This document shows, in pieces, positions 55,101 to 63,565 of a stretch of DNA of 64,000 nt (the first letter of the stretch is position 1; each line of letters opens with the position of its first letter). The notes under the pieces were generated by a model that saw nothing but the letters and a program-made list of their open reading frames with translations, ran no database searches and was not told the origin of the DNA. Source of the DNA: Durusdinium trenchii (Eukaryota > Sar > Dinophyceae > Suessiales > Symbiodiniaceae); NCBI GenBank assembly GCA_963970005.1, contig CAXAMN010008347.1, positions 62,001 through 126,000 on the forward strand, in the 5' to 3' direction. A program made the translations under genes and the position numbers.

Positions 55101-58100
55101 CTGGGCTGAAACCATGCTTTCGAAGTTGTTCATTACGGGTTGTTGCACACATTTCTATTACCTCTTCTGGTGGACGGTCAGTGCCTGGCCAACAACGATT
55201 GGCCATGTTCCTGAGAATGCGATTGGCAATTTCAACTTGACCTAGCTGATAGTGTGCTTCGGCAGCCGCATGCAACAACTGAATGCCATGGTGTGTTAGG
55301 TACTCTTGGAAATCCTGGGAGAGATTAGTCTTGGCAGGGTCCATGAATATTATCTTAGGAGTGCCGTAGGGACGTGTCCACACCTTATGGAAAGCTACTG
55401 ACAGCTGATTGGGACCGCGTTCAACGATGATCTGTTGTGCGAAACCTGTGGCCATATCAACACATGTCAACACGTTGAACTTGACTTCGGTCATTTTTCC
55501 ATTACGTCCCTCTCTCTTGAGTTCTACTTGAACAAAATCAATACCCACTATGTCATTCGGGTTCTCTGCATGGGGGATTGCACTCTTACGATATGACGGT
55601 GGAGGCTTGAGTTCATTACAAATGGGACACTGGAAGTTCCGAATGCAGTCCACAATTTCTTGACTGGCTTGGCAACGGTTCGCGAGCCTCAACATTTGTT
55701 CTGTCGATGCATGACCTGTGTTCACATGCAATTTACGAACCAATGCGGACACTCGCAGCTGCTTGGGATTCAAACTTCGGCTGTTCGAATTTGGCTCGTC
55801 GTGGTCTGGCAGTCTCTCTGATCGATCTTCTATCTCTTCTTCTAGTTGATCTTCTTCTTCATCTTGAGCTAAGATCTCTACTGCATCTGGACCCGAATGT
55901 CCATGGAGACTTTTGGCAAGACCATCGGCCATGACACGTGCAAACTTATTAGGATATGTCTCGGCCCAGGATGTCAGATTTCTACCTTTGTAGTTTCCTT
56001 CTAGATGATCATGACCATGCTTATGGTCGCACCGAAATGGGACAAGGTGCTGCATCAAAGACTCCTGAGTGCTGACAATCCGAGTTGGCTTCAAGACAGG
56101 GATGTTGGATTTGGGGCTACGGAGCCCGAGTGCACATTGGTCAATTCGGATTGACCAGGCTGGTCCAAGCACTAACTCCTGCCACATATCGGACGAGTGC
56201 GGATTCTCAGCATGTACATGACCTCCAAGGATGGTTTGGAGATGCCATGTTTCCGAAACACATTGCAGATGTCTTCTAGCTTGATGTCTCTTTTTCAATA
56301 CTTCTTGTTTCCTAGACTCGGAAAATGCCATATTGAACCTCGACCAGGGACCCCAGCACTTACATGGGGGAGCAAACCAAATGTGATCAGGCTTTGTCAA
56401 GGCTACCAGGTATAGGAGATTTCGTCTATCCCTCAACCTACCAAGATCATGTCCATAATCTATCCCAATTTGGATTGCTGTTTTCTGGTTTCTCTTTTCG
56501 TACTGTTTGGACAAATTGGCTGTTCCTGTGAAAACTTCTATGAGTCCAACCTTGGAGTCAAGTTTACTAGCCTGGTTGCCCAACCAGTGGCGAAGTTCTG
56601 AAAGCACTTCCTGCCGATTGCTCTGCAGTCGCGACAAAGCCATGCGTACACCGACACGGCGTGCAGCTGTGATTGCGTCTTTCAGTTTCGTTTGGGTTTC
56701 TTTTGGAACATCCTGCAAGTCAAGATCTACCCAGTCAACCTCTTCATACAAAGTTTCGAGGGTGTTTGATTGCATGGTGTATTCCCAATCCCCTTCTATG
56801 TCATCATTACAACAACAATCACATTGGTGCGCTGATGGCGTCGGCTCTGCTGGTTCGACACGATCGGACTCACTGCCGGCACTCTCAGGTTCAGAGGGTG
56901 CTTGCTCGGATCGAAATGCAAAGATCGCAACCTGCATTGGGTTGACAGGTCTTCTGACCCGTCCGGCTGGACGAACGATCCATCCTGACATGAGCATGTT
57001 TCCATCTTTATCCATAGAGACTACATTCATATCAAGTGAAGTTCGTTCGGCTTCGGCAGGAATCCTTTCTAGTCTAGGTTTATATGCTACATAGGCATGC
57101 ACCACCGGGTGTTCGGGACATGAAAACAATTGGGACAGCTCGGCACGAAAAGCACTGCAATCGACGTTTCCTCGTTTGGTATGTTTACACACAGTTTGAA
57201 ACGCCCTCCGAGTATCACACGGGGTTGGCTCCATTTTTGGTGCACTTAAAACACTGTTTTTGTTCGTGTCCTGTCCTCTGAGTTCTTGGTGGTGCTCGAG
57301 ATCAACGGAGATGGACTGGCGGTCCATCGCTTGGGCTTCATGCGGATTGGGCTCATTTGTATTCGAGTCGTTGAGGACTGTCTCCCACTCAGCAACCTGT
57401 GGCACCAGAGACAACAGCAGATGGCCATTTGCGGCCTGTTTCAGGGGTACATCTTGCATACCATGTTTTGGACTCGTGATGGTCATTCGGCCCAAGTCCA
57501 GTGTGGCCTGCATACCCTCCAACACCCTTCGTGACAGCAGGAATGGTGCGCTTCCAGGAACAACATATGTCGTGATATTCCCTTTCAACGAACCCAGCTG
57601 TACTGTCCACTTCAAACCAACAGCTGTTGTTTCGCTCTGACCATTAAAGCCACGAAGCTCAACTGTAGGCATTGTGACACGCACGGGTGGAGGAAAATTG
57701 CATTGTCTGAAAACCTGCTGATATCTCTGTGCTGTTTCCTCGCCAACAACGGATGTTGTACAACCAGTATCAATGATTGCAAAACCCGATGGAATTGAGG
57801 CCAGGAGAATTTCCAGTTCAGCAGCGGTGGACTCGGTCAGGGCATAGTTGAACTCGGTCAATGTCCTGTCAACAATCTCCACAGCTTCTGTCAGGTTGGC
57901 GTCCTCACGCCTCGGTGGTTTCTTCTTTGGGTCCTTTTGTGGTGACTTCTTGTCAAAGGACCTTTTCTCATAGCGTGGTGTTCTGGACGATGCAGCCTGA
58001 GTTCCCAGTGGAGCCTGGGACTGGCCGCCTTCGGTGGGTGGAATGGCCACCACCGGCATGTATGGTTGTCGTGCTCTTTTGATTTCCCTCACCTTCTTCT

Positions 58101-59289
58101 TTGACTCCTTGTAGGTGCGAAACTGTTTCTTGAATTCTTTCTTTGCTTTCTTCTGAATCTCATAGATCTCCTGCAGCTCTTCCTCAGAACCTGAACACAG
58201 AGATGTTTCGCCACCCTCAACTTGGTAGGCCTCTTCACCAGACCCGGAGTCAGAAAGTGGGTCGACGGAGGTGGATGAAGCTTCAGCAACTTGTTCAACA
58301 GCATAGGCTTCGCGTCGTGGTCTCACCTGTCGACGATCGTCCAGCCGTGGTCGCCGGTCATCCAATCTCTCCTCATAGTCACTAGCACGCAAAATCTTCT
58401 CAATGTCAACAAATCGACTGGAGCCGCCTGTTGAACGAATGATGTGGCTGCGTTGCTCACGCGACAAACCAAACTTTCTCATGAACAAGTGTCCCAAAAC
58501 TGACTGTGGAAAAATCGGTTTTGGCTTTGTATGCGACTGCTCCAACGTTCCAAGAAGACGTTGCATACGGAGATGATCTTTTCGCTGGTCACCTTTCTGA
58601 GTCCCAGTGGACTTCCCCTGTGAAGCCTTTGAGCTCGACTTCGCACTTCGGACCGATGGAGTGGATCCGGTCCGACGATGAGGATCAAGGGGAGGATCAA
58701 AAGGACCTGGAGGAGGTGCTGCTCTGGCCTTGGCTTCTGGCCGGACTTCATCTCCAGCTTCTTGTTCAGTTTCATCAGTTTGTTCATTGGGATCGTCTGG
58801 AGGTAGGGCATGTTCGTCCGACTCTTCCAGACTACTCGAATCTTCCTTTTTCTTTTCTTCTTCGACTGCGGACTTCGGTTGCTTCTTCGACAGCTGACGC
58901 TCCTGTGAGATGAGCGTTTCCAGGCGATGCAGACTTGTCTTGAACCGGGATGTGAAGGAAGTGGCTCCCTCATGTCCTTTCCGCTTCAACCCAAAAAGGA
59001 ACTCATCTATGGCCTCGTGGAGCTCGGTCTCGGGCAAATAACGGTAATGCTGATCAAGCGTCCGAACAATTTGCAGCCAGCCTTGTTCACATCGAAGGTC
59101 AGCAATTGGAATGTTTTCGGTCGCTTTCCAAGCTTCGCCAGACAATCTTCCGAGGACTCGAGGACCGGCCAGGTGTTGTTGCTTGTCCTCAAGGGATGCA
59201 ACACCAAGGATCAGCTTGCGTCTGAACTCACGATATCCGCTTGGCTTCCCATCGAAGTAGAGGTCTTTGAGAGTGTCTTTGTAGTCCAT
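52168..59289 (-). CDS. Copia Gag-Pol polyprotein with methyltransferase-like domain
   Basis: 2373 codons, ATG (59289-59287) to stop at 52168, no break. Gag-like helical region about 1-130, charged linker, coiled-coil-like 370-410. Aspartic protease IIDTGCTTSVVG (Asp507). At about 910-1120 a C5-methyltransferase-like domain: EVFTGTANLSKQYE (motif I), APPCKCWGPWS (Cys976, motif IV), HAENP (motif VI). Integrase: His1188, His1193, Cys1221, Cys1224, then Asp1251, Asp1317 and Glu1353 with exactly 35 residues between the last two. Reverse transcriptase about 1840-2080: GADIKTAFLSG (Asp1930) and HVDDLLGG (Asp2023/2024). RNase H: Asp2174, Glu2227, Asp2271. Basic C-terminal tail. All catalytic residues expected for a copia polyprotein are present. 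No CCHC zinc knuckle was found in Gag. The polyprotein would be cut by its own protease into particle, enzyme and integration parts. Confidence 0.95.
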   Translation of the reverse strand: MDYKDTLKDLYFDGKPSGYREFRRKLILGVASLEDKQQHLAGPRVLGRLSGEAWKATENIPIADLRCEQGWLQIVRTLDQHYRYLPETELHEAIDEFLFGLKRKGHEGATSFTSRFKTSLHRLETLISQERQLSKKQPKSAVEEEKKKEDSSSLEESDEHALPPDDPNEQTDETEQEAGDEVRPEAKARAAPPPGPFDPPLDPHRRTGSTPSVRSAKSSSKASQGKSTGTQKGDQRKDHLRMQRLLGTLEQSHTKPKPIFPQSVLGHLFMRKFGLSREQRSHIIRSTGGSSRFVDIEKILRASDYEERLDDRRPRLDDRRQVRPRREAYAVEQVAEASSTSVDPLSDSGSGEEAYQVEGGETSLCSGSEEELQEIYEIQKKAKKEFKKQFRTYKESKKKVREIKRARQPYMPVVAIPPTEGGQSQAPLGTQAASSRTPRYEKRSFDKKSPQKDPKKKPPRREDANLTEAVEIVDRTLTEFNYALTESTAAELEILLASIPSGFAIIDTGCTTSVVGEETAQRYQQVFRQCNFPPPVRVTMPTVELRGFNGQSETTAVGLKWTVQLGSLKGNITTYVVPGSAPFLLSRRVLEGMQATLDLGRMTITSPKHGMQDVPLKQAANGHLLLSLVPQVAEWETVLNDSNTNEPNPHEAQAMDRQSISVDLEHHQELRGQDTNKNSVLSAPKMEPTPCDTRRAFQTVCKHTKRGNVDCSAFRAELSQLFSCPEHPVVHAYVAYKPRLERIPAEAERTSLDMNVVSMDKDGNMLMSGWIVRPAGRVRRPVNPMQVAIFAFRSEQAPSEPESAGSESDRVEPAEPTPSAHQCDCCCNDDIEGDWEYTMQSNTLETLYEEVDWVDLDLQDVPKETQTKLKDAITAARRVGVRMALSRLQSNRQEVLSELRHWLGNQASKLDSKVGLIEVFTGTANLSKQYEKRNQKTAIQIGIDYGHDLGRLRDRRNLLYLVALTKPDHIWFAPPCKCWGPWSRFNMAFSESRKQEVLKKRHQARRHLQCVSETWHLQTILGGHVHAENPHSSDMWQELVLGPAWSIRIDQCALGLRSPKSNIPVLKPTRIVSTQESLMQHLVPFRCDHKHGHDHLEGNYKGRNLTSWAETYPNKFARVMADGLAKSLHGHSGPDAVEILAQDEEEDQLEEEIEDRSERLPDHDEPNSNSRSLNPKQLRVSALVRKLHVNTGHASTEQMLRLANRCQASQEIVDCIRNFQCPICNELKPPPSYRKSAIPHAENPNDIVGIDFVQVELKREGRNGKMTEVKFNVLTCVDMATGFAQQIIVERGPNQLSVAFHKVWTRPYGTPKIIFMDPAKTNLSQDFQEYLTHHGIQLLHAAAEAHYQLGQVEIANRILRNMANRCWPGTDRPPEEVIEMCATTRNEQLRKHGFSPAQWFLGRDSRHVGMLADLDEQRNFAAQSQILSDPSFASKIRLREEAAKAFHEEHAKDVWRRAVAYRHRPMRGPYVQGQLVYMFRAAGRGQLSTRHGKWLGPAKVIGVESSSNSPIPRLVWTSYNGYLYRCRPEGLRPMSEDETEFRALARELALGQLAPETEAAGKSLSEGVARFHDLTKDIPGPEDFELKEDVKAEPHPETIDDRPDSEGRPHKIRRRFYRSPEYWQKRSRGEIPPLGSMHEQELNQQPFAAVAPEEIPEDRLEPADKRRRVVEIDSSPSYAPTEPPVPLEEEGSQSGFQMHNELDELMPDPGAVPAHLEPETDTNPPESDRPDNTDEVMPEVDSRSNEIEPSGIDVPVPEAGEDELAVTARLQQAEHVFELSIDVHPEDITENPLCLWNLFEECLQAAPQSKAKQRRVEVQFRKLNPHDKKLFLQAMQKEWQSWIDNKVTSLCKARGIPTERIIRARWVLVWKKSSDPDITSKTPKARLVLVGWQDPDLGKVATDSPTLRKETKHLVLSICSASKWKLWGADIKTAFLSGDESCRNIYFRPPAENKQWMNLSTDDLFRLEKAAYGLAEAPRAWFSRLTRELKEAGRTQSQLDPCLFMLRSKSDNTLKGICGVHVDDLLGGGCKEMDQALDRLRKKLPFGDYRTFTIRYTGVEIRQNPNTMEIEVGQENYIENLEHVETKTLGNASTSLTDPSILRTCAGQLAWVSNSTRPEQAFLASYLQGVQDKGKVEHVHLYNKAVREMKTRKICLKFPSHVPVKDWHIVCIADAGWCTRANGESQGGYILCLTTKDIMKNKESPVWIIDWSSKKLRRVVRSSVAAETMSGQNGLDAIEWIQSLLAEILEGQSPRTFRERVPEKTACLVVDSKGFFDAVTKSCSSPTISVEKRLQIDYAIAKESMSLQNIMVFWTSNIFMCADVLTKLRADTGPFYKLVDTWKYTIHTGVESGKKEKAKARAAEAEKRQLDEH

Positions 59290-59479
59290 GGCTCAAACTG
59301 CCAACAACAAACAACAATGTTCCACAACCAACAATCAATGCTCAATGCTCAACAATCAACGTCAACTCAACCTTGCACCACTGCACAAGCAATGTACCTA
59401 GATGGCACGAGCTGCTCTGCGGTTTGCACCGCACCCGGGATCAGGCCGGGACCTCACAAAGCAATCCTGGAGCTTGGCA

Positions 59480-59491
59480 GCTCCGCTACCA
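59480..59491 (-). promoter_or_regulatory. Primer-binding site, initiator-Met tRNA type
   Basis: On the minus strand TGGTAGCGGAGC follows the 5' LTR without a gap. Its complement ends in GCTACCA, the 3' end of initiator Met tRNAs of fungi and animals; copia elements commonly use that tRNA. The exact dinoflagellate tRNA was not compared. Confidence 0.75.
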
Positions 59492-59728
59492 TGTAAAATG
59501 GTGAGCGGAGGATCAACAGCAACTTGTAAAGGCAACTGTCACAACTCAACCAACGGGGATCAAAGAACTCCGTCACGATCAAAAGCAAGCGGTGCGCTCA
59601 CTTTTCCATTGCGCAACCGTCGGGGGCTCGGATGAGCCAGACTCAAGGGCCCTTGTGCCAAAATGGTCACATGAGAGGGCCGCCATCTCATATCATGATA
59701 TGCATGTTCCAATGCATACAAATTCACA
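59492..59728 (-). repeat. 5' LTR of the copia element
   Basis: 237 bp, identical to the 3' LTR. In sense orientation positions 63-77 (59666-59652) read CCATTTTGGCACAAG, one base different from the last 15 nt of the dinoflagellate SL. Confidence 0.93.
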
Positions 59729-59806
59729 ATATATATATATATATATGTGAAGAGGTTTTCAATTCAAGTGGGGGGTATGGAGGGTTGTTAATCAAGATTC
59801 TACGCT
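59729..59806. mobile_element. Right part of the family C MITE split by the copia element
   Basis: AT repeat, then GTGAAGAGGTTTTCAATTCA (family C interior) and GGAGGGTTGTTAATCAAGAT then TCTAC (right arm). It pairs with the arm left of the copia element at 50861-50895. Confidence 0.6.
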
Positions 59807-61464
59807 ACTCTTAGGACTCTTGGCATTTGCCAGATATATTGCTGAATGCCAAACAAAACAAGTTGCTTTGCGAGGAGGTTCTCAAGGCAGGAGGACTTGG
59901 CGGAACCAAAGTGCGCGCGCAAGGTCCTGGGGGTCCTGGTTCACTGGGTTCACGTTCTGCAACTCTGCTTCGGTTGACTTTGCCTGGCCACGAAACGGCG
60001 GAATTGAAAGTCCTCCAAAGAAAACGTCTTTATCTTACCCGCCCAGGTGCAAATGGTCGGGTCATGTCGTGGAGAATTGGACTTCACAAACCCACACCAC
60101 CGGTCTCGACCACCAAGAGTTGCGTGTTCAAGTGCCGGTCGAGGCTCGTGTTCGATTCAGGTGATCCAACATGATCCAACGTCAGGTGCGTTCGGGCCGG
60201 ACCACGCATGACAACGCACGTCAGGCCGGACCTTCGTCTTAAATCAGTTCAATCAGTTCATTGGAGTCACAGCTCAGCTCGGTCCATCGGACCGTGCCTT
60301 CGGCGAGGCAACCGGGTGGCCGACTCCACTCAGCCGTTGGGGCCAACTCTGGTGACTCAGCCGTTCAGCCCGGAAACGGTCCGGGTCTCGCGCGCGCGCG
60401 CGCGTTGCTGGAGCCCGATCGACCCTGGGGCCTGTGCCTTCGAGCTGCAGGAGGGTGGAGTCGTCAAAGTCACAGGCCTCCTGCAGAGAACGAAGGTGAA
60501 GAACAAACACTTGGAATAGGTTGATGATTGATGTGTTGTGTTTGGGAAGTCAGAAGATGCATTATGGGACATGTATGCGCAACGGTGTGCAACGCACATC
60601 TCAGATGTGCTGCAGAGGTTTTGGGGGTATACGCCACCAGCAGAAAGTATTGCCAGGTATGACCCCAACAGCAGTGGCATTCAGGCATCGCCAGGTTGGT
60701 TGACACCGTCGGTCTCTCGGATAGCGGGTCTGTTGTCACCGGTGATTCTTGCCAAGGTCAGATGTCCTAAGGAGCCACAGGATTCTGTTCCAACTGGAAT
60801 TGCAAAGAGGTCAGGAACTAGGATTCTGTTCCTTAAGGTCTTCTGTTCCAATGCTAAGAGGTCAAGGAATTCCGGGGCACGTGCTGCACTGCGCAGATTC
60901 TGTAATGGCTCACTCCCAAAAGGCGTAGCTGCGCAACGGTGCGCGGGCGCGGTGTAGCGACCATGCAGCTTCTGCTGGGAAGCGTCCGCCCCTTGGAGCG
61001 ACCATCCAGTTTGGAGCGTCCTGAGTTTGGCCTATTTACATCTTGCCTCATCCTCCAAGAAATAAGAATTATGAGTCAGTTGCCGGGAATTAGGTTATAC
61101 TCCAAGCGTCAAGAGCCCTACCCTTTGCCAGTTTCAATCGTTCCGCCGGTCCTCTGCCCTTCCAGGAATTAAGGACACAGAGGTGCATAGCAACAAAAAC
61201 GCCAGCCGCATGGAGTTCGGAACCGCTTGAGCAAGAACATGCTTCGGCGGGTCTGAAATGCCCTCTTTAATGACTGTGAAGGCTTGGGATAGTACCTTGA
61301 CGATCAGTGTCTCTGGACTCTGGATCTCTTGGCAATGTCCATCCATTTGGGCGCGCAGAGGTGGTGAATGTTGCTTGGACATGCGACTCTTGTGCCCTCT
61401 ATGGCTTGTGGCCACCCCAAGGGCTTCAGTGAAGCAATGGAGCACCAAGAAAACGATTCTGGAT
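59807..61464. other. No gene recognised
   Basis: GC-rich patches at 59.9-60.15 and 60.25-60.50 kb lack a convincing frame; a (CG)n run lies at 60388-60403. GGATTCTGTTCC recurs at 60779-60830 in a short local duplication. AGGTCAGGAA/AGGTCAAGGAA belongs to the same duplication. Confidence 0.35.
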
Positions 61465-61560
61465 TTGCTATTTGCTACTAGTAGTAAGGCCAGGAGCTCC
61501 TAGTAGCTTCTTGCTCCTAGCAGCGATGCCTTTTGTTCCTAGTAGCTGTTTGTGTGTCCA
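61465..61560. repeat. CTAGTAG minisatellite, locus 2
   Basis: Units such as GGAGCTCCTAGTAGCTTC, TTGCTCCTAGCAGCGATGCC and TTTTGTTCCTAGTAGC are in tandem, same orientation as locus 1. Confidence 0.7.
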
Positions 61561-62107
61561 AGTATCCATGTGAACATTTGGATCAGACTTTTCTGTTCGG
61601 GAAAAAGGTGCCCGGCAATAGGGTAGTTTCTGTTTGCCAAAAAGTCGTGATGTCGTGTCATGTGCTTTGCTTCAAAGTGGAGGACTGGAAAGAAGTGGTC
61701 TAAGAAGACGTAGACCTGATCGGGAAGGTAAGACTAGCTGAAGGTGCTGGCGTCCTTTTGCAACTGCTCAAAGGCCAGTGGAATGTCTTCGACATCACTG
61801 ACCACTAAGATGTTTGCTTATCAAAACAAGCAAAATCTTCAACGATCAAGGCTGGCTTCAAGTAAGGCTCCAGTTCAATACTAAACAAACGACTTTGAAT
61901 GAGCACCATCTGTTCATTCAAAGAACCCGTTGCTCCGCAAAGAAAATGACCAGAATTAGACTGAATATCATGAGAAACTACTCTCTTCGGTGCTTTATCG
62001 CCTGGGAAGCCACATGAAGCCACTAAGAACCCCGCAGTCCACGGTCTCTCCTCTCACCATCGACGCGAACCGCTGCCGCCGCGAGCCGCCGAACCGCGCC
62101 GCCTAAC

Positions 62108-62228
62108 GGGCGACATGCTCCCGTCGTAGTCGGTCCAACTGTTGGATCTTCTGCAGCTTCAGGAGTGAGTGCTCCACCTGCGCCCGACAGGCGAAGAACA
62201 TCGGGCAGACAGGAATGAGCTGGGCGGT
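62108..62228 (-). CDS. Exon-like segment with splice-like borders, unknown product
   Basis: The acceptor CCTTCCCCAG (AG at 62230-62229) opens a minus frame reading TAQLIPVCPMFFACRAQVEH then SLLKLQKIQQLDRLRREHVA. It ends at GCCC/GTTAGG (GT at 62107-62106) or, if not spliced, at the overlapping TAG. Codons mostly end in G or C. The helical, Gln/Leu/Arg-rich second half suggests a coiled-coil-like segment. No family was recognised. Confidence 0.42.
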
Positions 62229-62482
62229 CTGGGGAAGGGAAGGTTTCCACGGCGAACCGTGTCGGTGGGTGGTCCGGGGGCGGTCTGGGGTGTGGGTAGA
62301 GGACTCATGACGGGGGCGCGCGGACGCAAATGAGGTGGGTGCATGAGTTGCATTGTTGTTGTTTTTGCGGGGCGGCATACAGCAGGTGCTGGAAATGGAC
62401 CCTGAAGAGTTCGGAGAATGCCGATCGATCATCTATGGATGAGATCGATGAGAGTTCCAAGATTCTGTCGTTTTACAGGAAC

Positions 62483-62715
62483 AAGGGCATCGCTACTAGG
62501 AACAAGAAGCTACTAGGGGCTTCTGGCATTACTACTAGGAGCGATCGGACGCTACCAGGGGCTCCTGGCTGTACTACTAGGAACAAGGACGCTACTAGGG
62601 GCTCCTGGCCTTGCTACTAGGAGCAAGGACGCTACGAACGGGGCTCCTGGCTGTACTAGGAACAAGAAGCTACTAGTAGCTATTTGCTATACTAGTAGCA
62701 CTTGTTACTAGGTGA
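62483..62715. repeat. CTAGTAG minisatellite, locus 3 (inverted)
   Basis: At least six units of GCTACTAGGAACAAG and GCTACTAGGGGCTCCTGGC alternate. This is the reverse complement of loci 1 and 2 and the longest of the three arrays. Confidence 0.75.
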
Positions 62716-63489
62716 ATCAACCTGAGGGATCTGAGCAAGGCTGAGAGATCTCCGCACGGTAGAACAACAAATGCATAAATATGGGCTATGGCATTGGGTA
62801 GTCATCCTCAAATAGGGAGACCGACCTCCCTTCGGCCCTGGAAGCAGGAACATAGACTAGTCTACCCAGTGGTTGGGTGTTTACTCATATCATTTCATTT
62901 CGTTGTCTCTTCTGCCAGGAATACCCTGGGAATCCTCGCAGGAAGACCCTTATCAAAGTGCTTAATTACTGGCAGGACCTGAGAAAGAGGATCGTCGTTT
63001 TTCCTCGTTTTGAGAACCTTGACCCCAACACGATTATTAGGAGTTTCGCACGGAACCCTGCAAAGATGGCTGTCGAACCTTACGTTGGGGGGGCATGTCC
63101 GTTCCACAATAAAATCCGGTGCGGCGCCATGTGATAGATTGTTCACCAGTCACCTGCGATCTTTTTCAGCCATGCCAAGAATCCATCGAGAGCCGAAGGA
63201 AAGAACCATGCCCACGAACTCCATAAGAACCGGCCGAGACTTTGGATACATGTTCTTCAATAACACATTAAAAGGATGACTCGCTTGGACTTCTTCAGAC
63301 TCCCGTTTTCCATCCCCTGACCACACCTTGTCGCTGGGATCGGCCCGGTGGGAGCGCAGGGTTACGGCGCCGCCGGCGCCGTTGCCGTGATCGCGCGCTG
63401 ACCTCGGATCGAGCCGAGCGGCGGGTGATGGCTGAGCTGGATCAAATGGATTCTCCTTAGGGGTCTGGCTGCAAATTCAGGCAACACCC
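62716..63489. other. No gene recognised
   Basis: A plus frame at 62877-63134 (ending ACPFHNKIRCGAM) has protein-like composition but no motif. The GC-rich patch 63340-63430 has no supported frame. Confidence 0.3.
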
Positions 63490-63565
63490 ATGCAACATGC
63501 AGGATGTGGAGAGCATCGCTGCTAGGTTGGAGGCCATTACTACCAATGCAACATGCAGGATGTGG
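63490..63565. repeat. Direct repeat flanking an RLEAIA-type unit
   Basis: ATGCAACATGCAGGATGTGG occurs at 63490-63509 and 63546-63565, both perfect. Between them is GCATCGCTGCTAGGTTGGAG then GCCATTACTACC, the inverted form of the minisatellite unit at 16.7 kb. Confidence 0.65.

Larger units (their letters stand above)
50922..59728 (-). mobile_element. Complete Ty1/copia LTR retrotransposon
   Basis: An 8.8-kb element with two 237-bp LTRs, identical by eye at every position, beginning TG and ending CA. In transcription order (minus strand): 5' LTR 59728-59492, a primer-binding site directly adjacent, a leader of about 200 bases, one uninterrupted Gag-Pol frame (59289-52168), a gap of about 240 bases, a second ORF (51926-51207), a weak purine tract, and the 3' LTR 51158-50922. 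Integrase precedes reverse transcriptase, the copia order. Identical LTRs and open frames imply a very recent insertion. Confidence 0.95.
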
